64,000 nt of DNA from Flavobacterium pectinovorum (GCF_900142715.1 NZ_FRBX01000005.1:372001-436000), one strand, 5' to 3'; positions 26,239 to 36,221 are shown, numbered from the stretch's first letter. Notes: generated from the sequence alone by a model not told the origin. Program-made: numbers and translations.

Positions 26239-26550
26239 ATGAGTAATCCGAAACAACAACAAGAGCAAATTAATATCGAGTTAGATGAAACTATCGCAGA
26301 AGGAATTTATTCTAATCTTGCGATTATAAATCACTCATCATCAGAGTTTGTTTTAGATTTTGTGAGCATTATGCCGGGTATTCCTAAAGCCAAGGTAAAG
26401 TCAAGAATTGTCCTGACACCACAACATGCTAAAAGATTATTAAAAGCAATTGGTGAAAACATTCATCGTTTTGAAGTAGCTCACGGCGAGATCAAAGACA
26501 CTGAACAAGCGCCAATACCGCTTAATTTTGGTCCTGCGGGACAAGCATAA
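26239..26550 (+). CDS. DUF3467 family protein
   Basis: A 103-residue acidic protein, 10 bases behind rpoC and thus in the same transcript. The core (EGIYSNLAIINHSSSEFVLDFVSIMPGIPKAKVKSRIVLTPQHAKRLL split over residues about 20-67) is the DUF3467 pattern, a small family often found after rpoC in Bacteroidota. No catalytic residues are evident. The location suggests a transcription-related role, which is inference only. A strong terminator ends the operon. Confidence 0.85.
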   Translation: MSNPKQQQEQINIELDETIAEGIYSNLAIINHSSSEFVLDFVSIMPGIPKAKVKSRIVLTPQHAKRLLKAIGENIHRFEVAHGEIKDTEQAPIPLNFGPAGQA

Positions 26551-26554
26551 TTAT

Positions 26555-26583
26555 AAAAGCCCCAGTAATGGGGCTTTTTTTTG
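26555..26583 (+). terminator. Terminator of the rpoBC operon
   Basis: AAAAGCCCC-AGTAAT-GGGGCTTTTTTTT: a 9-bp stem with a T tract, directly after the DUF3467 gene. Confidence 0.93.
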
Positions 26584-26745
26584 TTAAAATTGAAATATAG
26601 AAATCTGTAGTTTGTCCGATTTTTATTTCACTTTATCGAGTATATTTCTTTATGCAATTTTAATGTAATAACTTAGACATTCCGTAATTAGGATAAAAGT
26701 AATTTTAGAATATAATGACTTAGTAAGGTTGATTTAATTCAGATT

Positions 26746-26782
26746 AAAAAAAAGCGCTAATATTTAAATTAGCGCTTTTTTT
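26746..26782 (-). terminator. Terminator after prfC
   Basis: The stem AAAAAAAGCGCTAAT against ATTAGCGCTTTTTTT lies 22 bases beyond the prfC stop and has A/T flanks on both sides, so it may serve both strands. Confidence 0.85.
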
Positions 26783-26803
26783 GTTATTTTTTTGAAATGA
26801 AAA

Positions 26804-28396
26804 TTAATCAAACTCTGAAGTAAAGAATAATTTTACAGTTGGATATTTATTTTGAGTCATTTGAATTGTAAAATCAGAATCGGCTAAAAATACTAATTGA
26901 CCGTATTTATCATGTGCTAAGAATTTTTGTTTGATACGTTTAAATTCTTTAAACTCATCATTTTTAGCATCATCAGGTTTTACCCAACAAGCTTTATGTA
27001 CTGGGAAGTTTTCATACGTACATTTTGCACCGTATTCATGCTCCAAACGATACTGAATTACTTCATATTGAAGTGCTCCAACTGTACCAATAACTTTACG
27101 ATTATTCATCTCTAAAGTAAATAACTGTGCCACACCTTCATCCATTAACTGATCAACCCCTTTGTCCAATTGCTTGGCTTTCATTGGATCAGCATTGTTG
27201 ATGTATCTAAAGTGTTCCGGAGAAAAACTAGGAATTCCTTTAAAACTCATGATTTCGCCTTCGGTTAAAGTATCTCCAATTTTAAAATTTCCGGTGTCGT
27301 GCAAACCTACAATATCACCTGGATATGAAATGTCTACAATTTCTTTTTTCTCAGCAAAGAAAGCATTCGGACTCGAAAATTTTAAATTTTTCTTTTGACG
27401 AACGTGATAGTAAGGCTTGTTTCTTTCGAAAGTTCCCGAAACAATTTTAATGAAAGCCAAACGGTCTCTGTGTTTTGGATCCATATTAGCATGGATTTTA
27501 AATACAAAACCTGTCATTTTTTCTTCTTTAGGATCAACTAATCGTGTTTCGGAATCTTTTGGTCTTGGAGAAGGAGCGATTGTTACGAAACAATCTAGCA
27601 ATTCACGAACTCCAAAGTTATTTAATGCCGATCCAAAAAATACTGGCTGAATTTTTCCGTCTAAATAATCCTGACGCTCAAATTTTGGATAAACTTCATC
27701 GATTAATTCTAATTCTTCACGAAGTTTATCAGCTGCTTTTTGACCAACGATTTTATCTAATTCAGGATTGTTTTGAACATCAGAGAAAGCGATCGTTTCT
27801 TCGATATTTTTACGGCTGTCACCACTAAAAAGATTGATATTTTCTTCCCATAAATTATAAATCCCCTGAAAGTCATAGCCCATTCCGATAGGAAAACTCA
27901 AAGGAGTAACTTTTAATCCCAATTTTTGTTCCACTTCGTCCATTAGGTCAAAAGCATCTTTTCCTTCACGGTCTAATTTATTGATGAAAACAATCATCGG
28001 AATGTTACGCATTCTACAAACGGCAACTAATTTCTCCGTTTGTTCCTCGACTCCTTTTGCAACGTCAATTACAACAATAACACTATCAACAGCCGTTAAA
28101 GTTCTAAAAGTATCTTCGGCAAAATCCTTGTGTCCCGGAGTATCAAGAATGTTGATTTTTTTGTCTTTATAATTAAAAGCAAGTACAGATGTTGAAACCG
28201 AAATACCTCTTTGGCGTTCGATTTCCATAAAGTCACTAGTTGCTCCTTTTTTAATTTTATTATTTTTTACAGCACCAGCTTCCTGAATTGCCCCTCCAAA
28301 CAACAATAATTTCTCAGTTAAAGTTGTTTTACCGGCATCGGGATGCGATATAATTCCAAATGTTCTTCTGCGTTGTATTTCTTTTAAAAAGCTCAT
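26804..28396 (-). CDS. prfC: Peptide chain release factor 3
   Basis: A 530-residue translational GTPase that recycles RF1/RF2 after peptide release. G1 is SHPDAGKTTLTEKLL (about residues 17-31), the switch-I region includes IERQRGISVSTSV, G3 is DTPGHKDFAEDT and G4 is NKLDREGKD. The RF3-specific GGAIQEAGAVK stretch separates it from EF-G. It stands as a single gene with its own promoter and terminator between convergent and co-directional neighbours. Confidence 0.97.
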   Translation of the reverse strand: MSFLKEIQRRRTFGIISHPDAGKTTLTEKLLLFGGAIQEAGAVKNNKIKKGATSDFMEIERQRGISVSTSVLAFNYKDKKINILDTPGHKDFAEDTFRTLTAVDSVIVVIDVAKGVEEQTEKLVAVCRMRNIPMIVFINKLDREGKDAFDLMDEVEQKLGLKVTPLSFPIGMGYDFQGIYNLWEENINLFSGDSRKNIEETIAFSDVQNNPELDKIVGQKAADKLREELELIDEVYPKFERQDYLDGKIQPVFFGSALNNFGVRELLDCFVTIAPSPRPKDSETRLVDPKEEKMTGFVFKIHANMDPKHRDRLAFIKIVSGTFERNKPYYHVRQKKNLKFSSPNAFFAEKKEIVDISYPGDIVGLHDTGNFKIGDTLTEGEIMSFKGIPSFSPEHFRYINNADPMKAKQLDKGVDQLMDEGVAQLFTLEMNNRKVIGTVGALQYEVIQYRLEHEYGAKCTYENFPVHKACWVKPDDAKNDEFKEFKRIKQKFLAHDKYGQLVFLADSDFTIQMTQNKYPTVKLFFTSEFD

Positions 28397-28415
28397 ATTT
28401 TGTATAAATAGGTTG

Positions 28416-28423
28416 CAAAAGTA
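28416..28423 (-). promoter_or_regulatory. Promoter -7 element of prfC
   Basis: On the minus strand TACTTTTG matches TAnnTTTG, 20 bases before the prfC ATG. Confidence 0.6.
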
Positions 28424-28483
28424 CTATTAATTACCGCTTAATAAAAATATTCACTTCTTAATTTGGGAAGTCTTTCTTTTAAA

Positions 28484-28516
28484 GAAAAAAATAAGGCTGT
28501 TATTATAACAGCCTTA
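28484..28516 (-). terminator. Terminator after the alpha-amylase gene
   Basis: A perfect 11-bp stem TAAGGCTGTTA/TAACAGCCTTA with a 3-base loop; the minus-strand continuation is T-rich. Confidence 0.85.
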
Positions 28517-28532
28517 CATTAGTCATTTTAAA

Positions 28533-29975
28533 TTACTGATTAATTGACCAAACTGAATATCCTTTTGGAGGACATTGTATTTTTACCCATTTGTCTGCTT
28601 GCGTAGTTGGATACCAGGTTGAGTTTCCGGTAAAATCTTTAATTTGAGTATTTGCCCAATTAGTTTCAACCCATCTTTCTTGCCAGGAAGATGAATTATT
28701 GATATAAACCACTAATCCCGGATTTCCGTTGTATCCATTTCTTCTGGCAACATATTCATCATTATCAGAATATAAAATTGAAGTTGTACCAGTTGCTTTG
28801 TTGTTATGAATCCAGATTAGATTGTTTAATTTGCTCTTATCCAGCCATTCCTCGTAATCTCTATAGAAAATTGTTGGATATCCTTCATGCGTTAAAATAT
28901 AAGAATACGCCAATAATTTATTTGAAATTTCATCCGTATCATGATTGGTTACAAAAGTTACCGCTTTATATGGATTTCTTTTCCACATCATATCGTCATT
29001 TAAAAGAGCCAGATTATTTCCGTCAAAAGCATCATTCATTTTGTAGTAACAAGCAAAATCAAATACAGAACTATTAGCATTATTCGCCCAGTCATTTAAT
29101 ATGTTTACATTAGAATCCCATAATTCACCTACAGAAAACCCACCTACATTTGCATTCCAGTCCCTAACAACCCAAGAACCAAAACCCTTAACGTAATCAA
29201 ATCTCCAGCCATCAAATTTCATTGTGTTTTTGTAATATTTACCAACTCCATCAGCTCTCAGCCACAACCAATCTTTCACATTAGGAGCTGCGTGGCATAA
29301 GTCCGGAAATCCACCAAAACTTCCTTCATCATTATTGCCATAACTATTTTTATAAAAATCATTATAAGTACGTTTAAATTTTCCAGAAGCAACTCCGGTA
29401 AAATTTGTCCAGGTATTTGTTCCCGTAAAAGGATTTGCTTCAGATTGGCCACCGCTATTGTGATTAATTACGATATCAGCATATACTTTCATGTTTTCAG
29501 TATGTGCCTTTGTAATCAGGCTTACCAATTCGGTTTTAGAACCAAATCTGGTTTCGATAGTTCCATTTTGGTTATAATCTCCAAAATCGAAATAATCCGT
29601 TGGATCATATCCCATAGAAAATGCTCCGTTTTGCGCTTTTGAGGCAGGAGGAAGCCATACAGATCCAATTCCGGCATTAGACCAGTCGGTTAATTTAGTC
29701 GTAACAGTATTCCACCAGTTTCCGCCCGCAGGAACATCCCAATAAAAAGCCTGCATCATAACGCCTCCACCAGGATTATCAACATATTTGCCTGTTAGGG
29801 ATGATTTGGTTTCGCCGGTACTAAAAGGTTTTCCGTCATGATGTGTTACATTGATGATTTTGAATTCTTTACTCGCTGCACTTGCGCCATTTTCAGATGT
29901 TTCATTGTCAGAACAAGCGCAAAACAATGCAGTAATTGCAAGAAAGCAATAAAATTTCACAAAAGGTTTTTTCAT
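28533..29975 (-). CDS. Lipoprotein alpha-amylase, GH13 (GH13_7-like)
   Basis: A 480-residue secreted lipoprotein: a signal peptide with lipidation Cys at residue 21 (LFCAC-SDN), then a linker and a GH13 TIM barrel. The four GH13 regions are DIVINH (167-172), GWRFDYVKG (256-264, nucleophile Asp260), GELWD (283-287, acid/base Glu284) and FVTNHD (341-346, Asp346). GGVMMQAFYWDVP, SMGYDPTDYFD and FGGFPDLCH closely resemble, from memory, the secreted amylases of Thermococcales (subfamily GH13_7). It probably degrades starch at the cell surface. No susC/susD pair or transcription factor adjoins it, so it is not inside a classic starch-utilisation locus. Confidence 0.9.
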   Translation of the reverse strand: MKKPFVKFYCFLAITALFCACSDNETSENGASAASKEFKIINVTHHDGKPFSTGETKSSLTGKYVDNPGGGVMMQAFYWDVPAGGNWWNTVTTKLTDWSNAGIGSVWLPPASKAQNGAFSMGYDPTDYFDFGDYNQNGTIETRFGSKTELVSLITKAHTENMKVYADIVINHNSGGQSEANPFTGTNTWTNFTGVASGKFKRTYNDFYKNSYGNNDEGSFGGFPDLCHAAPNVKDWLWLRADGVGKYYKNTMKFDGWRFDYVKGFGSWVVRDWNANVGGFSVGELWDSNVNILNDWANNANSSVFDFACYYKMNDAFDGNNLALLNDDMMWKRNPYKAVTFVTNHDTDEISNKLLAYSYILTHEGYPTIFYRDYEEWLDKSKLNNLIWIHNNKATGTTSILYSDNDEYVARRNGYNGNPGLVVYINNSSSWQERWVETNWANTQIKDFTGNSTWYPTTQADKWVKIQCPPKGYSVWSINQ

Positions 29976-30492
29976 AATAATGATTTGGTTAAGGTTAGAT
30001 TAATAAAGTTGTAATTGTATCGGATATTAATGGTAAAAGTGAATTATTCTCAATTTTATCACATATAAAATATTAATTACTCATCTAAAGTATGTAAATT
30101 TTATTATTTTGTGAATTATAGGAAAATTTTTATATAACGAAAACGTTGTAGTGTTGAAAACTTTTAATTTTAGGAGTAAAAAATTTAAACAATTCCGTCA
30201 TAAATAAAACCACAATTATATCGATATGAGCTTTATTATTTGGAGATTGTATTTTGAAGTATTTCTGCTGATAAACAACTTCTTATTAATTGAATTTACG
30301 AGCTATCCCATAATTTTTTGTTAATAGTATTGCTGATAGTTGTATTATGTAATTGAATTGTTATTTTTGTTCGTTATAAGTTAGAAGAACTAGAAGTTAA
30401 TTATTTAATGTTTCAGAATAAATTTTTGAAAGAGAAATAAATGAATTGGTAGTTTAAATAAAGTCTAAAGCATTCAAATTAAATTTAAAATA
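29976..30492. other. 517-base intergenic region, divergent
   Basis: An AT-rich spacer between the divergent amylase and SurA-like genes. It holds the SurA-side promoter (30340-30369) and near 30140-30165 a GAAAAC..GTTG direct repeat of unknown meaning. No convincing -7 element was found for the amylase and no small gene is evident. Confidence 0.6.
30340..30369 (+). promoter_or_regulatory. Promoter of the SurA-like gene
   Basis: TTG at 30340-30342, a 19-base spacer and TATTTTTG at 30362-30369 fit the Bacteroidota promoter consensus. The implied leader is about 115 bases. Confidence 0.65.
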
Positions 30493-31923
30493 ATGTTATT
30501 AAAAAAAATTCAGCTAAAAACAATTGATTACAAATTTGGGTTAACAATATGTTTTTTACTTTTTTTCAACTCATTTATTTCAGCACAGGAAATTATTCCG
30601 GATGTTGTAGCAGAAAAACCAGTTGAAGTTCCTTCTGGGCAGAGGCAAAAAATTGACGGTATTATTGCAACTGTTGGAGATTATATTGTTTTAGATTCTG
30701 ATATTGATAAAGGATATTTAGAAATTACCAGTCAGGGAGGTTCTACAAAAGATATTACAAGATGCCAAATGCTTGGTAAACTTTTAGAGGATAAATTATA
30801 TGCGCATCAGGCTATTCAGGATAGTATTATTGTAAGCGATGCTGAAGTAAGAGGAATGATGGAAGAGCGTCTAAACTATATGATGCAGCAAGTTGGAGAC
30901 ATAAACAAGGTTGTAGCTTATTATAAGAAAAACTCTGTAGAAGAATTCAAAACTTACTTTGCTGATATCTTAAAAGAGCAAAAGCTAGCTTCTGAAATGC
31001 AGAAAAAAATTATTGATGCAGTTGAGATTACACCGGAAGAAGTTCGTAATTTCTTTAAAAAAATACCAAAAGATGAATTGCCAACTTTTGGAGCAGAAAT
31101 GGAAGTAGCACAAATTGTTGTAGAACCAAAAGTTTCAAAAGAAGACGAGCAAAAGGTTATTGACCGATTAAATGGTATTAGAAAAGATGTATTAGACGGA
31201 TCTAGTTTTGCTACCAAAGCAGTTTTATATTCACAAGACCCGGGATCATCTTCTAGTGGAGGTTTCTATAAAATGACAAGAAAAACTCCTTTCGTAAAAG
31301 AGTTTAAAGATGTTGCATTTAGTTTGGCAGAAGGAGAAATTTCGGAACCATTTAAAACCAATTTTGGATATCATATTATTATGGTAGATAAAATTAAAGG
31401 GCAAGAAGTTGAATTACGTCATATTTTAATAGCGCCAACTGTTTCTGAAGATGCTTTGAAAGAAGCTAAAGAAAGAATCATAAATATTAGAAAAAAGATT
31501 GAAAGTAAAGAAATTTCTTTTGCTGATGCAGCCAGAACAGAATCTGATGAAAAAGAAACTAGAGCAAATGGTGGTACTTTAGTAAATCCTAATACACAAG
31601 ACACACGTTTTGAATTGACTAAAATGGATCCGACATTATACAGTCAGGTTTCAAATTTAAAAGATGCTGAAATTTCTCAGCCACTTTTAAACACAGACGA
31701 AAAAGGTAAAAAAACATATAAGTTAATTACCGTTACCAACAGAATCGAAGAACATACGGCGGATTATGCTAAAGATTATACTAAAATTAAAGAATTAGCA
31801 TTAAAAGAAAAACAAATCAATGCCATTGCTAAATGGTTTGACGAAAAAATAAAAGATACCTATATCAAAATTATTGGAGAGTACAGAGATTGTACTTTTA
31901 CAAACAATTGGTTGAAAAAATAA
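30493..31923 (+). CDS. Periplasmic peptidyl-prolyl isomerase, SurA-like with two parvulin domains
   Basis: A 476-residue exported chaperone with a signal peptide ending near FISAQEI (about residue 34). The N-terminal SurA-type helical domain (KIDGIIATVGDYIVLDSDID, then MLGKLLEDKLYAHQAI) precedes two parvulin PPIase domains: one around residues 200-300 (AEMEVAQIVVEPKVS to YHIIMVDKIKG) and one around 310-410 (VELRHILIAPTVS onward). It probably helps outer-membrane proteins fold. It has its own promoter and terminator, and the MoxR gene follows. Confidence 0.88.
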   Translation: MLLKKIQLKTIDYKFGLTICFLLFFNSFISAQEIIPDVVAEKPVEVPSGQRQKIDGIIATVGDYIVLDSDIDKGYLEITSQGGSTKDITRCQMLGKLLEDKLYAHQAIQDSIIVSDAEVRGMMEERLNYMMQQVGDINKVVAYYKKNSVEEFKTYFADILKEQKLASEMQKKIIDAVEITPEEVRNFFKKIPKDELPTFGAEMEVAQIVVEPKVSKEDEQKVIDRLNGIRKDVLDGSSFATKAVLYSQDPGSSSSGGFYKMTRKTPFVKEFKDVAFSLAEGEISEPFKTNFGYHIIMVDKIKGQEVELRHILIAPTVSEDALKEAKERIINIRKKIESKEISFADAARTESDEKETRANGGTLVNPNTQDTRFELTKMDPTLYSQVSNLKDAEISQPLLNTDEKGKKTYKLITVTNRIEEHTADYAKDYTKIKELALKEKQINAIAKWFDEKIKDTYIKIIGEYRDCTFTNNWLKK

Positions 31924-31939
31924 TTTTTATTAAATAAAT

Positions 31940-31982
31940 AAAAAGAGTTAGTTTTATGATTTCATAGCGCTAACTCTTTTTA
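31940..31982 (+). terminator. Terminator after the SurA-like gene
   Basis: An 11-bp stem, AAAAGAGTTAG/CTAACTCTTTT, with an 18-base loop and T-rich end, lies just before the MoxR start. Confidence 0.75.
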
Positions 31983-32001
31983 ATTTTAAATATATTCATA
32001 A

Positions 32002-32955
32002 ATGTCTGACGTAACAGCAATTCATAATTTAGTTCAAAAACGTAACGAATTAAAAACCGAAATAGCAAAAATAATTGTAGGGCAGGACGCCGTTGTAGAT
32101 CAAATTTTACTTTGTATATTTTCGGGCGGACATGCTCTTTTGATAGGTGTGCCGGGATTAGCAAAAACATTATTAATAAATACTTTGTCTCAGGCATTAG
32201 GTTTAGATTTTAAAAGAATTCAATTTACGCCGGATTTAATGCCGTCAGATATTTTAGGAAGTGAAATTTTAGATGAAAATAGAAGGTTTAAATTTATAAA
32301 AGGACCTGTTTTTTCTAATATTATCCTGGCTGATGAGATTAATAGAACACCGCCAAAAACACAAGCAGCTTTACTTGAAGCGATGCAGGAACGTTCTGTT
32401 ACAATCGCTGGTGAAAATCATAAATTAGATTTACCTTATTTTGTATTAGCAACTCAAAACCCAATTGAGCAAGAAGGAACTTACCCGTTGCCGGAAGCCC
32501 AGTTAGACCGTTTTATGTTTGCTATAAAATTAGAATATCCTAGTTTTGAAGAAGAAGTGCAAGTCGTAAAACGTACAACTTCTGATGCTAAAACAACTAT
32601 AAATCCATTATTTACAGCACAGGAAATTATCGATTTTCAACATTTAATCCGCAGAATTCCTGTGGCAGATAATGTTATTGAATATGCGGTGTCTTTAGTA
32701 AGTAAAACACGTCCGGATAATAAGTTGACAAATGATTTTGTTAGAAATTATTTAGATTGGGGAGCTGGACCAAGAGCGTCTCAAAATTTAATTTTGGCAG
32801 CAAAAGCACATGCCGCTTTTAATGGTAAATTTTCACCTGATATTGAAGATGTAAAAGCAGTTGCAATTGGTATTTTACGCCACAGAATTATTAAAAATTA
32901 TAAAGCTGATGCTGAAGGAATAACGGAAGAAATTATTATTCAGAAATTATTATAA
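32002..32955 (+). CDS. MoxR-family AAA+ ATPase
   Basis: A 317-residue cytosolic AAA+ ATPase. Walker A is GVPGLAKT (about residues 51-58), Walker B is ILADEINRTPPKTQAALLEAMQE, and sensor 1 is VLATQNPIEQEGTYPLPEAQLDRF. MoxR proteins act as chaperones in assembly of metal- or membrane-bound complexes, usually beside DUF58 and VWA-domain genes. None is present here, so its partner is unknown. A terminator follows directly. Confidence 0.93.
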   Translation: MSDVTAIHNLVQKRNELKTEIAKIIVGQDAVVDQILLCIFSGGHALLIGVPGLAKTLLINTLSQALGLDFKRIQFTPDLMPSDILGSEILDENRRFKFIKGPVFSNIILADEINRTPPKTQAALLEAMQERSVTIAGENHKLDLPYFVLATQNPIEQEGTYPLPEAQLDRFMFAIKLEYPSFEEEVQVVKRTTSDAKTTINPLFTAQEIIDFQHLIRRIPVADNVIEYAVSLVSKTRPDNKLTNDFVRNYLDWGAGPRASQNLILAAKAHAAFNGKFSPDIEDVKAVAIGILRHRIIKNYKADAEGITEEIIIQKLL

Positions 32956-32972
32956 AACTAACAAAGTTTGCG

Positions 32973-33007
32973 AAAAGCCTAACATTAAATTGTTAGGCTT
33001 TTTTTTG
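32973..33007 (+). terminator. Terminator after the MoxR gene
   Basis: AAAAGCCTAACA/TGTTAGGCTTTTTTT with a 6-base loop. Confidence 0.93.
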
Positions 33008-33388
33008 TTTGATTTGAAATTCATATCGTAAAATAATCTTTAATAAAACTTCGATAAAATTTTATTTCAATATCATTGAAAAAGTGAATTTGACGTCAAC
33101 TATAACGATGTAAATTCTAATTTAGAAAGATTCTTTACTTAAAACAGGCTCAAAATAGGGTTTGTTTATAACAACAAATTTCGACTTTGTTAAAGAAAAG
33201 ATTTTAAAATATCAATAATTCATTTTTTTATTTCAAAATTGATATTTTCGCAATAACAAGCGATCAAAATCGTTTTTTAACAATAATAATTTTTGAAAAG
33301 GCGACTTCTATTATATTTTTTTTAATTCTCGGCTTTAATAGCTAAATTTGCGAACAAAAAAATAAAAATACCTAGAAATACCTCTACT
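33008..33388. other. Intergenic leader region of acnB
   Basis: About 380 AT-rich bases. The only feature I can support is the promoter element near its right end; no reading frame with coding character and no strong stem-loop was seen. Confidence 0.6.
33343..33350 (+). promoter_or_regulatory. Promoter -7 element of acnB
   Basis: TAAATTTG matches TAnnTTTG, 38 bases before the start codon; the -33 region is weak. Confidence 0.55.
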
Positions 33389-36160
33389 ATGAACATTTAT
33401 AAGGATTACATCCAGGAAATTGAAGAAAGAAAAGGTCAAGGGCTTCACCCGAAACCAATTGATGGTGCTGAATTATTAAGCGAAATCATTGAACAAATTA
33501 AAGATTTGAATAATGAATACAGAGAAGATTCTCTTAAGTTCTTTATTTATAATGTTGTACCGGGAACGACGAGCGCAGCTGGTCTGAAGGCTAAATTTCT
33601 AAAAGAAATCATTCTTGGTCAATCCATAGTAAAAGAAATAACATCTGCTTTTGCTTTTGAGTTATTATCACACATGAAAGGTGGGCCTTCAATTGAGGTG
33701 TTGCTTGATTTAGCCCTTGGTAATGATGCTGCTATTGCAAAAGAAGCAGCAAACGTTCTTAAAACGCAAGTTTACCTTTATGAGGCGGATACAGACCGTT
33801 TAAAAGAAGCATTTAAAAATGAAAATCCAATTGCCAGAGAAATTCTGGAAAGCTATGCAAAGGCAGAGTTTTTTACTTCATTACCAGAAGTAGTTGAAGA
33901 AATTAAAGTGGTTACATATATCGCTGGTGAAGGAGATATTTCTACAGATTTATTATCTCCGGGTAATCAGGCTCACTCTCGTTCTGATCGTGAACTTCAC
34001 GGTAAATGTATGATTACTCCTCAGGCACAAGACGAAATCAAGATGCTGCAAGCTCAGTATCCTGATGCAAGTGTGATGTTAATTGCAGAGAAAGGTACAA
34101 TGGGTGTAGGTTCGTCAAGAATGTCAGGTGTAAATAACGTGGCACTTTGGACAGGTAAACAAGCAAGTCCATACGTTCCATTTATTAATATTGCTCCAAT
34201 TGTTGCAGGAACAAATGGTATTTCTCCAATTTTCCTAACAACTGTTGATGTTACTGGTGGAATTGGTTTGGACCTTAAAAACTGGGTAAAAAAGCTTGAC
34301 GCAAATGGTGATATTATTCGTAATGAGAATAATGAGCCAATTTTGGAAGAAGCATACTCTGTTGCTACAGGAACTGTATTAACAATAAATACAAAAACGA
34401 AGAAGCTTTATAATGGCGATAAAGAGTTAATTGATATTTCAAAGGCATTCACGCCTCAGAAAATGGAATTCATTAAAGCTGGAGGGTCATATGCAATTGT
34501 ATTTGGTAAAAAACTTCAAACATTAGCAGCGAAAGTTCTTGATATTGAAGCACCACTTGTATTTGCTCCATCAAAAGAGATTTCTATTGAAGGGCAAGGT
34601 CTTACAGCTGTGGAAAAAATCTTTAACAGAAATGCTGTTGGTATCACTCCGGGTAAAGTATTACACGCTGGTTCTGATGTTCGTGTAGAAGTTAATATCG
34701 TAGGTTCACAAGATACGACCGGTCTTATGACTGCTCAGGAATTGGAGTCTATGGCTGCTACAGTTATTTCACCAATCGTTGATGGTGCTTACCAATCTGG
34801 TTGTCACACAGCTTCAGTATGGGATAAAAAAGCTCAGGCAAATATCCCAAAATTGATGAAATTTATGAATGATTTCGGTTTAATCACAGCACGTGACCCT
34901 AAAGCCATTTATCATTCAATGACGGATGTAATTCACAAAGTTTTAAACGATATTACAATAGATGAATGGGCTATCATTATTGGTGGTGACTCTCATACAA
35001 GAATGTCAAAAGGTGTTGCTTTTGGTGCTGACTCAGGAACAGTTGCTCTTGCACTTGCAACGGGAGAAGCTTCAATGCCAATTCCGGAATCTGTAAAGGT
35101 GACATTTATTGGAGAAATGAAAGGTTATATGGACTTCCGTGATGTAGTTCATTCAACACAATCTCAAATGCTTAAGAAATTTGGTGGTGAAAATGTATTC
35201 CAGGGTAGAATTATTGAAGTTCATCTTGGTACTCTTACTGCTGACCAAGCATTTACGTTTACAGACTGGACTGCAGAAATGAAAGCAAAAGCTTCTATCT
35301 GTATTTCTGAAGATGATACTTTGATTGATTCACTGGAGATTGCAAAAGGAAGAATCCAGATTATGATCGATAAAGGGATGGATAATCACAAACAAGTTCT
35401 TCAGGGATTGATTAATAAAGCTGATAAGAGAATTTCTGAAATTAAATCAGCTGAGAAACCAGCCTTAACTCCAGATGCAAATGCTAAGTATTATGCTGAA
35501 GTGGTTGTGGATCTTGATCAAATTGTAGAGCCAATGATTGCCGATCCGGACGTTAACAATGTTGATGTTTCTAAAAGATATACGCACGATACTATCAGGC
35601 CTCTTTCTTTTTATGGAGGAGTAAAAAAAGTAGACCTTGGATTTATCGGTTCTTGTATGGTTCACAAAGGAGATATGAAAATCCTTGCCCAAATGCTTAA
35701 AAATATAGAAGATTTACATGGTAAAGTTGAGTTTAAAGCGCCGCTTGTAGTAGCGCCGCCAACTTATAACATTGTAGATGAACTTAAGGCTGAAGGAGAC
35801 TGGGAAGTTTTACAGAAATACTCTGGTTTCGAATTTGACGATAATGCTCCTAAAGGTGCAGCACGTACAGAATACGAAAACATGTTGTACTTAGAACGTC
35901 CAGGGTGTAACCTTTGTATGGGTAACCAGGAAAAAGCGGCAAAAGGAGATACTGTAATGGCAACTTCGACACGTTTATTCCAAGGAAGAGTTGTAGAAGA
36001 TACTGAAGGTAAAAAAGGAGAATCATTGCTTTCTTCAACACCAGTAGTAGTTTTGTCTACAATTCTTGGCAGAACTCCTACAATGGATGAATATACAGCT
36101 GCAGTAGAAGGTATTAGTTTGACTAAGTTTGCGCCTTCTAGCAAGCAACTAGTGATGTAA
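33389..36160 (+). CDS. acnB: Aconitate hydratase B (bifunctional with 2-methylisocitrate dehydratase)
   Basis: A 923-residue AcnB-type aconitase interconverting citrate and isocitrate in the TCA cycle. The order is that of AcnB: an N-terminal helical HEAT-like domain (about 1-160), the swivel domain moved to the front, then the catalytic core. Iron-sulfur ligands are visible as GSCMVHKG (near residue 755) and CNLCMGN (near 844-850). The substrate-site motifs GGDSHTRMSKGVAFGADSG and SGCHTA are present. The N-terminal half can sense iron or oxidative state in enterobacteria. It is followed by a terminator and then by a second aconitase of another family. Confidence 0.97.
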   Translation: MNIYKDYIQEIEERKGQGLHPKPIDGAELLSEIIEQIKDLNNEYREDSLKFFIYNVVPGTTSAAGLKAKFLKEIILGQSIVKEITSAFAFELLSHMKGGPSIEVLLDLALGNDAAIAKEAANVLKTQVYLYEADTDRLKEAFKNENPIAREILESYAKAEFFTSLPEVVEEIKVVTYIAGEGDISTDLLSPGNQAHSRSDRELHGKCMITPQAQDEIKMLQAQYPDASVMLIAEKGTMGVGSSRMSGVNNVALWTGKQASPYVPFINIAPIVAGTNGISPIFLTTVDVTGGIGLDLKNWVKKLDANGDIIRNENNEPILEEAYSVATGTVLTINTKTKKLYNGDKELIDISKAFTPQKMEFIKAGGSYAIVFGKKLQTLAAKVLDIEAPLVFAPSKEISIEGQGLTAVEKIFNRNAVGITPGKVLHAGSDVRVEVNIVGSQDTTGLMTAQELESMAATVISPIVDGAYQSGCHTASVWDKKAQANIPKLMKFMNDFGLITARDPKAIYHSMTDVIHKVLNDITIDEWAIIIGGDSHTRMSKGVAFGADSGTVALALATGEASMPIPESVKVTFIGEMKGYMDFRDVVHSTQSQMLKKFGGENVFQGRIIEVHLGTLTADQAFTFTDWTAEMKAKASICISEDDTLIDSLEIAKGRIQIMIDKGMDNHKQVLQGLINKADKRISEIKSAEKPALTPDANAKYYAEVVVDLDQIVEPMIADPDVNNVDVSKRYTHDTIRPLSFYGGVKKVDLGFIGSCMVHKGDMKILAQMLKNIEDLHGKVEFKAPLVVAPPTYNIVDELKAEGDWEVLQKYSGFEFDDNAPKGAARTEYENMLYLERPGCNLCMGNQEKAAKGDTVMATSTRLFQGRVVEDTEGKKGESLLSSTPVVVLSTILGRTPTMDEYTAAVEGISLTKFAPSSKQLVM

Positions 36161-36189
36161 TAATACCATTAGTTATAATCATTATATAT

Positions 36190-36221
36190 AAAAAGCCCGA
36201 GTGATAAACTCGGGCTTTTTC
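36190..36221 (+). terminator. Terminator after acnB
   Basis: AAAAGCCCGAGT/ACTCGGGCTTTTT with a short loop and T tract. Confidence 0.93.

Noticed and set aside
28533..32955. Polysaccharide utilisation locus around the amylase
   Set aside because: No susC/susD-like genes, surface glycan-binding proteins or hybrid sensors adjoin it; the neighbours are prfC, a SurA-like chaperone and MoxR.
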